Assembly: GCA_028571685.1 (NCBI GenBank)
Contig: CM053154.1
Coordinates: forward strand, 14,292,001 to 14,356,000
Length of the DNA stretch: 64,000 nucleotides
Direction of reading: 5' to 3'
DNA from: Heterohyrax brucei
Taxonomy: Eukaryota; Chordata; Mammalia; Hyracoidea; Procaviidae
This document shows positions 63,831-64,000 of this stretch, one piece after another. The notes beneath the pieces were generated by a model. The model saw only the letters and a list, made by a program, of their open reading frames with translations. It was not told the origin of the DNA and searched no databases. The position numbers were made by a program, and so were the translations under genes. Every line of letters starts with the position of its first letter. The first letter of the stretch is position 1.

Positions 63831-64000
63831 CATCTACAAATACTTGTTCCTGGAGCAGATGAACTGGCACCGGTTTTTAAAGAGACAGCTCCCTGTTTCT
63901 GCCCCCATTTTCTTATAGACAGACACAGCATAATAAAATATATGTATGAGTTATCAATGACATTAATTTAATTCTCTGAACAAATGAGGGTTTCAATAGA

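Overview
This window is vertebrate nuclear DNA. It is AT-rich, has no long open reading frame and is dense in interspersed repeats. The repeat families point to an afrotherian mammal, most likely an elephant or close relative (Paenungulata). I recognise dozens of tRNA-derived SINEs of the afrotherian type (head 'gtggcgcagtggttaagag', tail 'gactcgacggcagtgggttt'), 3' ends of an RTE/BovB-clade LINE ending in 'cacctaacaacaacaac', two lineage-type L1 3'UTR families, MaLR/ERV-like LTRs and mariner elements. Older mammal-wide repeats (L1M, L2, MIR, MLT1, Tigger-like, MER5-like) lie beneath them. Family names rest on remembered consensus features, not on a search.

Layout. 1-2840: decayed minus-strand L1 broken by a younger L1 3' end and a MaLR LTR. 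2845-10720: a second, very long minus-strand L1, interrupted by five SINE insertions, two RTE fragments and one solo LTR. 10840-16800: assorted L1, MIR, MLT1, RTE and L2 remnants. 17520-18075: two mariner remnants in opposite orientation. 18400-26190: SINEs, L1 3' ends and a 5'-truncated lineage L1. 26190-28070: mostly unique sequence. 28070-33680: dense repeats, including an L1 inserted in an RTE with a visible 17-bp target duplication. 33680-35395: a repeat-poor island with promoter-like motifs. 35396-38940: nested SINE, RTE and L1. 38990-40308: a full-length but disabled mariner. 41580-45230: a 5'-truncated RTE split by an LTR with a 5-bp target duplication, then an L1 piece and another LTR. 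45230-64000: unique DNA alternating with SINEs, MLT1, LTRs, a Tigger-like element, a 35-bp minisatellite and polypurine tracts.

No protein-coding gene can be supported. The only coding traces are decayed transposase and reverse transcriptase, plus one weak candidate terminal exon at 29440-29505. The window reads as intergenic or deep intronic DNA. I see no sign of a new biological system. The most useful observations are the nested insertions, which give relative ages; the mariner elements; the repeat-poor islands, which may be regulatory; and the candidate exon.
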